Source: Distichodus sexfasciatus
Lineage: Eukaryota; Chordata; Actinopteri; Characiformes; Distichodontidae
Assembly: GCA_032718565.1 (NCBI GenBank)
Contig: JAVGVS010000043.1
Coordinates: 1,180,042-1,244,041 of the forward strand
Length of the DNA stretch: 64,000 nucleotides
Direction of reading: 5' to 3'
Made by a program: the position numbers and the translations under genes. Shown piece after piece: positions 54,700 to 64,000 of the stretch (positions within the stretch are counted from its first letter, which is position 1; every line of letters starts with the position of its first letter). The notes beneath the pieces are model-generated. The model had not been told where the DNA came from. It searched no databases and saw only the letters and a program-made list of their open reading frames with translations.

Positions 54700-56035
54700 T
54701 TAGAGCTGTAGGCAAGACCACCTAAACCGAGACCAAGTCCTGACTGAGACCAGAGTGTGTTGAGACCAAGACTCTAAAGGGCCTGACCGAGACGAGGCGA
54801 GATTGGTCGAACCGAGACCAGACTAATGTCGTTTTACACCACATGACAAATAAGTGGAACATGAAAAGTCTAAGCAGCCCTCAGAGAGAGCTAAACAAAG
54901 CAAACACACACTAAGCAACATTAAACTATAACAGTAACTGCATTCCTCCCGAGCAGAGGTGGAAAGTAACGAATTACATTTACTCATGTTACTGTAATTG
55001 AGTAATTTTGTGAGTAATTTATATTTTTAAGTAGTTTTTAAAATAGGTCATTTACTTTTACTCAGTATATTTTTAACCCAAAGTATTTTTACTTCGCTAC
55101 ATTGGAAACACCCCCCCCATTACTGAGTAAAAAATGAAATGCGGAAAAAAAACAATCCGCCCGAACTGAACGGAAATTGTAGCGGCATTCCCGCTATTTT
55201 AATGTAACCCTAAGCGTTGGGTGAGATGGTTGCACATTATATCTCTCGACGGATTGTAAACATTATGCAGTTAATGTTTGAAAATATAATTGAAAATATA
55301 ATTTTTCAATTATATTTTCTATAAAAATCATTACAATTGCAGCGGAATTACTCAGTTGTCTTTAAATGTGAGTTTGGTTGTAGCTTATACCACTTGTGTG
55401 AACATATGTTTTGTAATTGTGGTCTGAACAAGAGTTTTGTACATTATACATACAAAAGTTGATTTAAAACAACTAGTGCTGGACTGGATTTATGACTAGT
55501 CCTTTTTTACATCAAGCAGAGGTGGAAAGAGTGCTGAAAATTTGTACTCAAGTACCAGTACTGTTACATTGGTTAAAATGTACTCAATCACAAGTAAAAA
55601 ATACTTCAGTAAAAGTACAAAGTACTCTTCTCAAAAACTACTCGTCAATAGCAGGCATTCGTTTCGATTCACCAGTATAAAATATCTACGTTCAAGCACA
55701 TTTCTGGAATGGAACAAGGTATAGAAAAGGCAATTTGTTTTGTAAATAAATGTAGATATAAAGCAGGAATTGTGTTTGTTAAAACAATGACAAAAATGTT
55801 TTTGAACATGCATAGAACAGTTTAAACCTTACCCAATACACTGCGAACAACAGGCAGCGGGCACTCGTCCTCCGTCTTTTCTTTACTCCATCATTTTTCC
55901 ACCTCTGCTCCCGAGTCCTCTTTGTCCAAGTCCATGACAAGACCAAGTACAAATACGCCAGATGACGAGAGACAGGTTTAGGGCAACTAAAAACTGGGCA
56001 GAGACCGGGTCTTGAGTGTTTCAACACTGGTCCAT
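54700..56035. mobile_element. GAGACCAAG-type repeat hosting a hAT element
   Basis: Left part: AGACCACCTAAACCGAGACC, GACTGAGACCAGAG, GTTGAGACCAAGACTC. Right part (55916-56035): AAGTCCATGACAAGACCAAG, CAGAGACCGGGTCTTGAG. These look like the two ends of one element, split by the insertion at 54954-55907. Confidence 0.55.
54954..55907. mobile_element. hAT-type non-autonomous element with exact 8-bp target duplication
   Basis: Starts CAGAGGTGGAAAGTAAC and ends TTTTTCCACCTCTG; CTCCCGAG flanks both sides exactly (54946-54953, 55908-55915), an 8-bp duplication as made by hAT transposases. A second left-type terminus (CAGAGGTGGAAAGAGTGCTG) lies inside at 55517, so it has two left ends and one right end. 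The interior is rich in AAGTA and GTACTTTTAC words, without a transposase frame. Confidence 0.9.
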
Positions 56036-56072
56036 GTTATCAAAAAGATTTCAACCGTCTTTAAATTTATTT

Positions 56073-56259
56073 CTTGGGGCAGTTGGTAGTGTAACGATTA
56101 GGGAGTTGACGCCGGGATCGGATGGTCGGCGGTCCAAGTCCCACGCCCGCACGAAGTACTCATGAGCAAGATACCGTCCCCAAGCGCTGCTCCTGGGTGC
56201 CAGTATAGCTGCCCACTGCTCTTTCACGGATGGGTCAAACGCAGGAGTCACATTTCGTT
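56073..56259 (+). repeat. SINE-2, first of a tandem pair
   Basis: GGGGCAGTTGGTAGTGTAAC head, GGATCGGATGGTCGGCGGTC, GTACTCATGAGCAAGATACC, CGCTGCTCCTGGGTGCC, CACTGCTCTTTCACGGATGG, then CACATTTCGTTG and direct passage into the next head. Confidence 0.9.
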
Positions 56260-56412
56260 GTGGGCAGTTGGTACCATAACGGTTAGGGAGTTTTCTCCCT
56301 GTGATTGGAAGGTCAGGGGTTCAAATCCTGGACGGGTAAAGGTACTATTGAGGTACTCAGAGCAAGGCCCTCTGCTCCTTCACAGATGGGTCAAATGCAC
56401 AGGTCACCAATG
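56260..56412 (+). repeat. SINE-2, second of a tandem pair, internally shortened
   Basis: GGGCAGTTGGTACCATAACG head, CTGTGATTGGAAGGTCAGGG, B box GGTTCAAATCC, GAGGTACTCAGAGCAAGG, CTGCTCCTTCACAGATGGG and an early end at about 56412. It begins where the previous copy loses its 3' third. Confidence 0.88.
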
Positions 56413-57010
56413 CACGAGTCTCCTCTGATATGTATAAATATGTGCAAAAGCTTCTCTGTGCATTCGTTCCATACTGAGTTTCCAACTCCAAGTGTGCGCC
56501 TGTGTGTTTACATCACGAACTCTGTTTGAAGAACCCCAGCTTTATTCTTTATGGTGGGAACGTTTTTTGTAGAGACCCCTGTACAGTAATAGGGGCCATT
56601 TTAACAGAGTTCACTGTTATGGGTGATGATCCAGCCATCTTTCACTTCTCTGGGATTACCTGGCTGGAAGCCATTATAAATCAGCAGACTTTCCTTCAAC
56701 CTTTTCTTCAATAATTAAAAGACAATTATTCAAAAAAAGAAAAAAAAAAAGAATCCATTTGGATGACTCCTCATTAAGCCTTTAATGTACATACCACTTG
56801 CAGATGATGTTAATCATTTAAGTAGGGGGAATATTTCATTAAAATTTAACTAATGGAAGATTAAAACATGCAAAATTTAAGCACAGAGACTTAAAGGGAT
56901 ATGGGTTCAGTGCAGGCTTTTTGGAAAACTTTTCAACCTTTCGATGTGGCAGTGCATGACCTCTGGCTTTAGGCAATATAGACCATCATCTTACATTAGA
57001 TACTGGGAAT
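56413..57010. other. AT-rich DNA, no feature recognised
   Basis: A-rich homopolymer near 56738. No repeat or gene identified. Confidence 0.35.
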
Positions 57011-58410
57011 TAGGGACGCGCAATATGGGAATTATTGGCCGATACTGATATGTGACCCTCCACGGCAAAGCCAGTCGCTTCATAGCGGAGGTTTCTGAGA
57101 AAAGCGACCGTTTTGTTCGCGATGAGGTCAAATGTTTTTGTTTTAGTGTTTTGAAACATTGGAAGGTCTATACTGTACTGCTGTGAATAAATTTAGCTGA
57201 AAAGTGTACCTTTTCCATCCTAAAAACGTGACTTTCTTGTGGTGAGGAATTCAATTCCAGCGGAATGTTAAAAGTTTCTATTTTGACCGCTCTACTTCAA
57301 TATTTGCGGTAAATCACTGGTTGACTAGCGTGAAGATATTTCTCCGGAATCCATCTTGCGTCCTCGAGTTCAGTTAACCCCTAGCATGGTGGAAGCTATC
57401 TGTCATGGCTGTGAATGCAGCGTAGGCTACCGTCAAATATAAGCGTAGCCACAACGCACCCGGCGTCTGTGAGTGCTAAATGCGATAGTCCTTCAAGGCA
57501 GATTTCTCCGTTCTCACTCGGCGTGACAGGAGAAACCCGACTCCTTTGAATGTTGATATCTCAGTCATATGTCGTCCGATTCATTCGATATAGGTATCGT
57601 TTTGAAGGTTGATTTATGCCCTTTTATGAAAACATAACTCAATTTTGAAAATTTGCAACAAGCAACTGGACGGTCACATATCCAGTGTTTTTCATGCTTA
57701 TATCTGACGACGCCACGCGATACCGATAAGGCAGAGTCGAGCGGGAGCGCAGGTAAATACAAGATATTTTGCTCACTAAAGTTCCACTGCACAATCTGAA
57801 TTTTGGCACAAAAACAACGCCTCAGTTTCTAACACATTGCCAAGTCAAGCAAAAGCGTGAAAACAGAGTTGAGCGAAGGTGAACTATCTCGAGCGTAGGG
57901 CGCAACATTTTAAGAAAAAGTCACTTCCCGCCCTATGTGGTGTGCCAAGTCAAATAAGTGCGTGTGACACTCCATGTGCACTACCTAGAGAGCCGTTAAG
58001 CTACAACGCCAGCTGTTTCCCGAGATGCATACTACCGCACAGAAAAGTATGATAGGCGCATTGCCTGCTATGCTATTAAGTCCGACGATGCGCGGCTCAG
58101 GACTGCGCTTCGCTAAGTGAAACCAAACACTGCGATTTAGTCGTTTAAAAATTTTGTATGCAAGCAGGTTGAATTTTGCTCCTGGGCGTTCCACTACGCC
58201 ATGCTCCAGAATTTTGGAAAATAACACAGAATCTCTTGAGCCGTAAAGAAATCACCTCCGGACTTTGGACATGCCTGGCACAAGCGCTACCTTTCCAACA
58301 TACGATAAACGCGTCACAAAATAACGTCGAAAACATCGGGCAAATTTAAGCCTTGGTCCGATGGCGATGACTTAAAAAATAGTATTATCCAATATTATCG
58401 TGCATCCCTA
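57011..58410. mobile_element. hAT-like non-autonomous element hosting Mite copy D
   Basis: Starts TAGGGACGCGCAATATGGGA and ends ATATTATCGTGCATCCCTA, the inverted TAGGGATGCACGATA-type terminus of a very common fish hAT-like family. The interior aligns with 50632-51290. Removing the MITE (57051-57678) leaves about 770 bp. Flanking 8-mers CTGGGAAT and CAGAAAAT are too diverged to prove a target duplication. Confidence 0.82.
57051..57678. mobile_element. Mite-TGTGAC copy D (628 bp), nested
   Basis: Starts TGTGACCCTCCACGGCAAAG and ends GCAACTGGACGGTCACA; the right terminus has lost about 11 bp of TTTTGCCGTGG. TA is duplicated (57049-57050, 57679-57680). Left and right flanks CTGA and TCCAGTG rejoin to GA-TA-TCC, matching the GATATCCGTC of the uninterrupted relative at 50640. 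Confidence 0.93.
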
Positions 58411-58463
58411 CAGAAAATGTTGCAATGTGCAAACTCATTTTTAATGTTCGAAAGTTAACATCA

Positions 58464-58696
58464 TGGAGTAACGGTAGGGTGTTCGCCCCGTGAACGGACG
58501 TTCGCAGGTTCGAATCCAGGCCACCAAGTAAGAAGTTACTGAGGTACTCATAAGCAAGCTTCACGTCTAGCACTGCTCCCAGGCGCTGCCTTAATGCTTC
58601 TTACACTGCTCCTTCCGCGGATGGTCACATTTGGTTTGCATTTTCATGCTGCAATATGCGATTGTGTTCACAATGACAAATCATCACTCACTTTCA
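58464..58696 (+). repeat. SINE-2, plus-strand copy
   Basis: GGAGTAACGGTAGGGTGTTC, CCCCGTGAACGGACGTTCGC, B box GGTTCGAATCC, GAGGTACTCATAAGCAAGC, CTGCTCCCAGGCGCTGCC, CTGCTCCTTCCGCGGATGG and the end TTCACAATGACAAATCATCA. Confidence 0.9.
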
Positions 58697-60064
58697 TAAG
58701 AAGGAATGTCAGAATAGACTCGAATAGACCCCAAGCTGTATTTAAGTGTGTGGGGCGTGACTCTCTAAATCCATTGTTCTTTCTTCCTCAGTGTAAAGGT
58801 CCTCATGCTCAGTTCTCTGCACACGCGGACTGATCTCTTCAAAGTCTCGTGCTCATTAGGAGCCGTTAAATATTTCACAGAGAAATTAAGGAGTATCGGG
58901 TGATGCACTGTACTGGCCTCCCCTAGGATACGCAATGTTACTTCTAATTTTAAAGATAATAAATGTTGTCAGTCTTATTGTGGGCGCTGAATTATTCAGG
59001 GCTTCGCTTTTGGAAGTTATTGCGTTAGCAAGAGCGAGCGGTTATGGAACCGTTTCTCTTAAGCCGATATCTCTTCTTTGGTGGGTGCCACAGTAGCACG
59101 CAGAAATCTATATTTCCATTGTGGTATCGTGGCACCAACCAGAGAAGACAGACCCGGCGCTGAACAGAGCCGCAGTAATGACTATTTCACATCTCTCCCT
59201 TTTTTTTTTTTTGGGCCACAGATAGAGAAAGTTATTCTTTTGACAGACAGCTTTCTAACTAGCACCTCACTCCCGTGACCTTCTCAAATGAATGCCCCTA
59301 ACCAAAAGTATGTAAAAGAGCGGACGGAATAGTGAGTGGAGGGGGAGGCGGAGTGGGAATGAGTGAGAGAGGGAGAGATGAGGGAAGCGAGAACAGATTG
59401 CCATCACTTATGAGAATCTGGCCCCAGGTTTTAATACACATTCCAATATCCCCCAGCAACAGAAGTCAGATTGTAATTTCTGGCCAGTATAAGATTATAA
59501 CAACATCTGGCTAATCCCCTCAACCTACAGTATCATATATTTTTTCTCTAATTAGATTTATTTGCTGCCTTTATGATTAAGTCTTTACCCTTGGCATTTT
59601 GGGCTCCGGTGGCAGATGTCGTAAAATTCCTCCTCGTGAAGGAGTGAACACAGGATGATTTTCATGGAGACATGGGTGAGTGAGAGAGAACATAAGTATT
59701 ACATTCATCGATCCTTTGCACCTCGGAAAGGAAAAACGAAGCAGCAGTCATTGGACGTCGTCGGAAGCTCGGTAATGAGCCGGTATGATCTGACATTTAC
59801 ACATAGGAGAGCAGCGAATGTTGGAATATTATTCGCAACGCAAACCCTTAAGCAAGTAAAGCAGAGACAAACAACTAAAGTTTTACTACCCATAGATGTG
59901 TTTTAATTCCAAGATTTGAATGTGCCAGTGTTAAGTGCCTTGGCCACATACGTGTTCATGTTTATGTAACTCGTCATGTCACAGGGATGGTATTATGTTT
60001 TGAACTTGTCAGTATTTTTTTCTAGCTCACCGATTGCACGGAGATTTGCTTGGCAGAATTGAAT
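58697..60064. other. Single-copy DNA with conserved-like blocks
   Basis: About 58850-59060 and 59390-59520 (GGCCCCAGGTTTTAATACAC, CAGATTGTAATTTCTGGCC) are repeat-free and enhancer-like. A poly-T acceptor-like tract ends at about 59220 without a recognised exon after it. Confidence 0.38.
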
Positions 60065-60505
60065 ACTGCAAAAAAAAATCTTATCAAGCCAAAAAATCTT
60101 AAAAGAAAAAAAATAGATCTTGTTTTATTTATTTTAAGAATAACTGACTTGATTGAACATGTGTAAGATAAATAATCTAATTTTAGAAACATTGGCTACA
60201 ATTATCTTATTAAGAAAAAATGTATGATTATAAGAACTTCTTAAATGAAATAAGAAATTTAATCAGAAAACGAGGACAGGTTCTCATGCTCTCCACTACG
60301 ACTTAAGAAATTCATGACAACTTTGCTTATTCTAGGAATATTAAAGCTAAAAACGTGGAAAAATGGAAAGATTTCTTGTTTTAGGAGATCTTAACAAGAT
60401 AAATTTTCTCACTATATTGGCAGATAATTTTGCTTGATTCCGGTACCTTTTTTCTTATTACCCTTTTTTTTCTTATTTTCCGACACCCGATTTTTTTTTG
60501 CAGTG
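60065..60505. mobile_element. ACTGCAAAAAA-type non-autonomous element (441 bp)
   Basis: Left end ACTGCAAAAAAAAATCTTAT and right end TTTTTTTTTGCAGTG are inverted. Subterminal AAGATTT/AATCTT and CAAGATA/TATCTT words recur inward. Same terminus class as 41199-41630, though interiors have diverged. No coding sequence. Confidence 0.85.
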
Positions 60506-60801
60506 TGGCGAGTCTGACTTTCTTTTTTTCCAATTATCCTGGCAAGGCCAGACAGAACTCATCTCCTTAAATCCACACTAAAGTGACCAGAATAGTTGGG
60601 AAACTCCCGTTTCCTGCCAGAGCAAGATAATATCTGTTCCCTCCAATTAACATACAAGTTAATGCACTTTTTTGTCGCTGCCTCAGGCGGTTTGCCTTCA
60701 GTCTAATCCATACCCTACTCTAACCTAACGCGTTACTTTTGGGGAATAAAGCAGCCTTTGGTTTTCCTCCTTCGCCAGGTTTTTAGTTCATGTCCTACCT
60801 A
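60506..60801. other. Short single-copy interval, nothing recognised
   Basis: No repeat or gene seen. Confidence 0.35.
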
Positions 60802-61542
60802 GTGCCTATGATTTCCGTGATCTGGAGCAGATAAGCAGGGAATTCAACAAATTAAATGGAATCCGTTTGTAAAAAGCAGCGGAATGTAGTATAGTCGTGA
60901 TATTGGTGTTTTAGGCAAAGCAAAGCAAGGGTTTCTAATCACTTTTGGCCACTACAGCCTATGCGATGTTACCTGTTGAGCGGGACTCGTTTCCCACACA
61001 CACACAAACGCGCACAAAACAGAGAAAATGTCAACGGTCAGCTATAGCGGCTGAAACACCAGGGAGTCCTCAAAAACATTCACAGATGCAGTGTTAGTGC
61101 TGAAGTTTAAAACAGAACAATATCAAAAGCGATTTTTTATGAATCGGAGAACTTAATATAACTCCTTTGTAAGTTTTTGCCAGGACGATAGACTGCCAGC
61201 GAGAACGCGTGACGACCACTTACAGTCAAAAACTCACATCAAAGCGTTTACGTTTCTTGGCGAAAAAATAGATATTTTTTGTTGTTTACGAATTAGCGTT
61301 TTACCAAAAGCGAAGAATGTTCTGCTGAACCCCAGCACTTTGTTGAAGTTGAATAACAGTCATTTAATGTGATTTTTTTTCTATTGCATTGTTCTTTTCC
61401 CACCCACTCCATAATTAGACACTTTTTGGGTGAATAAATATGATTATAACGTAAACACGGAATTCAGAAGAATAAAAATGGAAACAGAATTCAGGAAAAA
61501 TTTAAACGGAATTCAGGAAAAAACAAACGGATTTCATAGGCT
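60802..61542 (+). mobile_element. hAT-derived element with BED zinc-finger remnant, copy 2 (741 bp)
   Basis: Left end GTGCCTATGATTTCCGTG and right end CGGATTTCATAGGCT are a decayed inverted pair; CTACCTA adjoins both sides, roughly the size of a hAT target duplication. The interior aligns with copy 1: AGGGTTTCTAATCACTTTTG, the CxxC region near 61168 (TTTGTAAGTTTTTGCC, with one extra T), and GTGACGACCACTTACAGTCA (DDHLQS) followed by ACTCACATC. Three GGAATTCAG units close the right side. This copy shows that copy 1 lost its right end. Confidence 0.82.
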
Positions 61543-61748
61543 CTACCTATCAGCAGCCTTTCTAAACACTTCTTGCAACTCTGTAACCAGAAATGTAGCT
61601 ACAAATAGGCGCCTTGATTTTTTTCAAAAGTGTGCTCATTTGGTTTTCTACTTTTTAAAGATTAATACAAAGCACTTATTATGCCTTAAAAGCACGGGAA
61701 CATTTTTTTCCTTTTACGTTTTTACTTGTGTCGTTAAAACAAAGAAAT
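61543..61748. other. AT-rich DNA, nothing recognised
   Basis: The open frame 61430-61762 runs from the hAT-derived element into this interval and has no domain. Confidence 0.35.
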
Positions 61749-61995
61749 GTGAAAGTAAGTGATTAGTTGTCATTGGGAACACACACCACAGCATACAACA
61801 CAAGCGCCTGTGCCTAATTTGACCCATCTGTGAAAGAGCAGTGAGCAGCTGGCATGGGCAGCGCCCGGGGGCAGTGCTCGGGATACGTACCAGAAATCAC
61901 CTCAGTTTACCTTCCCCAGTCTGGGATTGAACCAAAGAAACCTCCCTTCGGATCACGGGACATATGTCCTAAGCGTTACGCTCCCAACTGCCCCG
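61749..61995 (-). repeat. SINE-2, minus-strand member of a head-to-head pair
   Basis: On the minus strand: GGGGCAGTTGGGAGCGTAAC head, CCCGTGATCCGAAGGG, CAATCCCAGACTGGGG B-box region, CTGCCCCCGGGCGCTGCC, CACTGCTCTTTCACAGATGG and the CAATGACAACTAATCACTTA end. Confidence 0.9.
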
Positions 61996-62027
61996 ATGTA
62001 CTCATGGTCATAACTACAATACTGAGG

Positions 62028-62247
62028 AGCATTACGGTTACGGCGTTGGCCCCATGATCGGAAGGTCATGAGTTCAAGTCCCGGGCCAATAAAGGTATCA
62101 CTGAGATACTCATGAGCAAGGTGCCATCCCCAACGCACTACTCTCCGGGCGCTGACTTGTATCAGCTGCCCACTGCTCCTCACAGATGGGTCAAATGGTG
62201 GTGGTGCACATGTCTTGTGATGTTCTGTGACAAATAATCACTCACGT
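62028..62247 (+). repeat. SINE-2, plus-strand member of a head-to-head pair
   Basis: GAGCATTACGGTTACGGCGT, GGCCCCATGATCGGAAGGTC, GAGTTCAAGTCCCGGGCC, CTGAGATACTCATGAGCAAG, CTCCGGGCGCTGAC, CACTGCTCCTCACAGATGGG and the ACAAATAATCACTCACG end. Only about 32 bp separate it from the minus-strand copy. Confidence 0.9.
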
Positions 62248-64000
62248 TTCACTTTGAGTATGACAAAAAAAAAATACTTTACTTTGTATAACTAGCTGCT
62301 GTTTTCCGCCACACTGTACGCACATGCAAATTTCGTTCGTTTTTCAGTAGAAAGGCGGTGACGATTTTAAAATAGGCTGCCTCTAATGAGATGTCTGACA
62401 AAGCTCGACAATGTTGGTTTTTGACTCTCAGGAGTCCCCATCTGCAATTAAAGGAGGCGATATCAAAGTAGCAGCATAACTGGGTAATCCAAAAAACAAA
62501 GTAAAACCCTCGCTATAATACAAAGCATGTGGATTACTTGGAATAGTTTCTTAGCAAAAAAGTTGTGAAGAACATCTAACATGATTTTACTGAGTAAACA
62601 AAGCAATCAGCAAGCATGTATCGTTCTGGAATATTTTTGGAATGAATAAATGGGGAGATCATATCGGCTAGGCTATTGAGTTGTTTTGGTCTTTCATCCT
62701 GCAAAATTTGATATGTACTTGAACAGTGTTCTTTTTGGCTTTTTGCCGCATAATAGACCTAGCAAACTTTCTTTTGCGTCTGAAAATAGCAGCATAGACT
62801 AGGAATACTTTTTATGCGCCCGTTATGATGTTGGCCGGTTGGCGGTTTGATGCGATTCAAGTTCAAAACTAAGCAAAAACTCATTACTTACTGTTATTTT
62901 TTTTTTTTCAAATTAGCGTTCAAATGGATTCTGCTTGTTGATGAACTTGGACTATGAAAAGGTTGATGCAAGGACTGGATAAAGGTCCTACCAGGGCTGG
63001 TTAGGACAAGCCAACAATGACAGTAAATGAGCATCATCTGGTCTTTTTTAAAAAAGTATGACGGTGACTTATATCTAGCCCCTAGTGGCACTTTTACAAT
63101 ATGTCGGCTGTGAGGTGGTACCTGTGATGGTCTAGATGACTTGAATTGAATTGAGTGGCGTAAGATTGAGGTTCAAGTTTGGAATCCCAGAAGAGACTAG
63201 GAAACCACCGGTGACTCCTAGAGGCAAGAACAATCAAAGAACCTTAACCTCAAATTTGAAGAGGCAGTGCCTTAAAATAGGAAGCGGAAAGTCGCTCTTG
63301 ATGAGTTTTCCATCACCCGCTTTGGTTGAAAGCGTTCAAAGAAATCTAGTATCTGTTGTTTTCCTCATTCTTAAATGGAGTTAATAGCTAGATGTCCCGC
63401 AGCTCTAGGACCCATGTGAACCAACCCTGGGCAGTGAGGGAGTGGAGATGCAGGAGAGCGACAAGTCTCTCTCCTCAGTCGAGGCGCCGAAGAGGCAGCT
63501 CCAGCAAGCCGATTTCTGCAATTTACATGGTTAGAGCATTGTGTGGAAGTGCTTGATGCGGACCCGGAAAGGCGTGCAGCTATCTCCCCGTCCCTGATTC
63601 TAATCCACAATAAAGGCAAGCAGCGAGAAAAATAAGGAGGAGTGGGGGGCTGCACTTGTTCTGACTTGTGGGGTAGGCTGGGAGAAAGAAGTGAATTCAT
63701 ACTGGTGCGTTTCACACGTTAGCACAGCGACTGGAGATTAGGATCAGAAGAGCTCGGTGGATTTGCGCCTCTTGTCACTGGACATCTTTTTTGTATTTTA
63801 TTTCTATTTTCTCTTTAAATGAATTTCTTCAGGCTTCAGGCCTAGATTCCATCACGCCACATTTGGACGCGGTTTTTGAGGCGACAGATACCTAACCTGT
63901 CTTTCTCCCACTCTCTCCTTCTCTTTATGTCTCTCCCTCTCTCTATCACTTCTTCTAAACTCCGTTCATGTGGGACCACCCTCTTGTCAGTCTCTCTCTG
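62248..64000. other. Single-copy DNA to window end, no gene recognised
   Basis: Frames here (up to 114 codons, 63371-63715 minus) have no recognised domain. A CT-rich tract with acceptor-like character starts at about 63900 (TTTCTCCCACTCTCTCCTTC), and an exon beyond the window edge cannot be excluded. Confidence 0.35.

Overview
The window looks like intergenic or intronic DNA from a ray-finned (teleost-type) fish. This rests on Tc1/mariner remnants with fish-type termini, three tRNA-derived SINE families, LINE 3' ends, many hAT/PIF/piggyBac-like non-autonomous DNA transposons, and abundant (CA)n, (AGAT)n and (TA)n microsatellites in AT-rich DNA. The species cannot be named from sequence alone. 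I see no confidently recognisable host protein-coding gene, no real tRNA or rRNA gene, no CRISPR array and no prokaryotic system. The longest open frames (136-191 codons) are low-complexity and have no domain I recognise. The only peptides I recognise are decayed transposase and reverse-transcriptase pieces.

Layout. 1-6.4 kb: AT-rich simple sequence, two long inverted repeats, decayed SINEs, a Tc1-like fragment, an (AGAC/AGAT)n tract and a LINE tail. 6.4-6.65 kb: a CpG-rich spot with an inverted CCAAT box, a CRE-like site, an ATG in good context and a splice donor; this is the best candidate for a host promoter plus first coding exon. 6.7-20.2 kb: mostly single-copy DNA resembling conserved non-coding sequence, including a diverged tandem duplicate at 11.5 and 12.0 kb, with few repeats apart from one MITE copy. 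20.3-22.1 kb: hAT-like pieces, a hairpin and an internally deleted Tc1-like element. 22-31.7 kb: mostly single-copy, with a second MITE copy nested in another repeat. 31.8-34.3 kb: a SINE cluster in which the 3' part of one SINE expanded into a roughly 150-bp, seven-unit tandem array. 36-46.8 kb: dense nested SINE, PIF/Harbinger-like, piggyBac-like and hAT-like insertions. 46.8-58.7 kb: two more MITE copies, an inverted mariner-like element, two copies of a larger hAT-like element and several SINEs. 58.7-64 kb: conserved-looking DNA, one poly-A-ended MITE, a second BED-finger-bearing hAT derivative and a head-to-head SINE pair.

Families recur across the window, so copies annotate each other. 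A roughly 630-bp MITE (here called Mite-TGTGAC) occurs four times in one orientation. One copy sits inside a hAT-like element whose relative at 50.6 kb lacks it, which fixes the target duplication as TA. SINE-1 (A box TGGCGCAGTGG, B box GGTTCGAANCC, tail AATG repeats) has several copies with 10-12 bp target duplications. SINE-2 has about a dozen copies and SINE-3 four. The unannotated single-copy blocks are where host regulatory function is most likely, but that needs comparison with other fish genomes.
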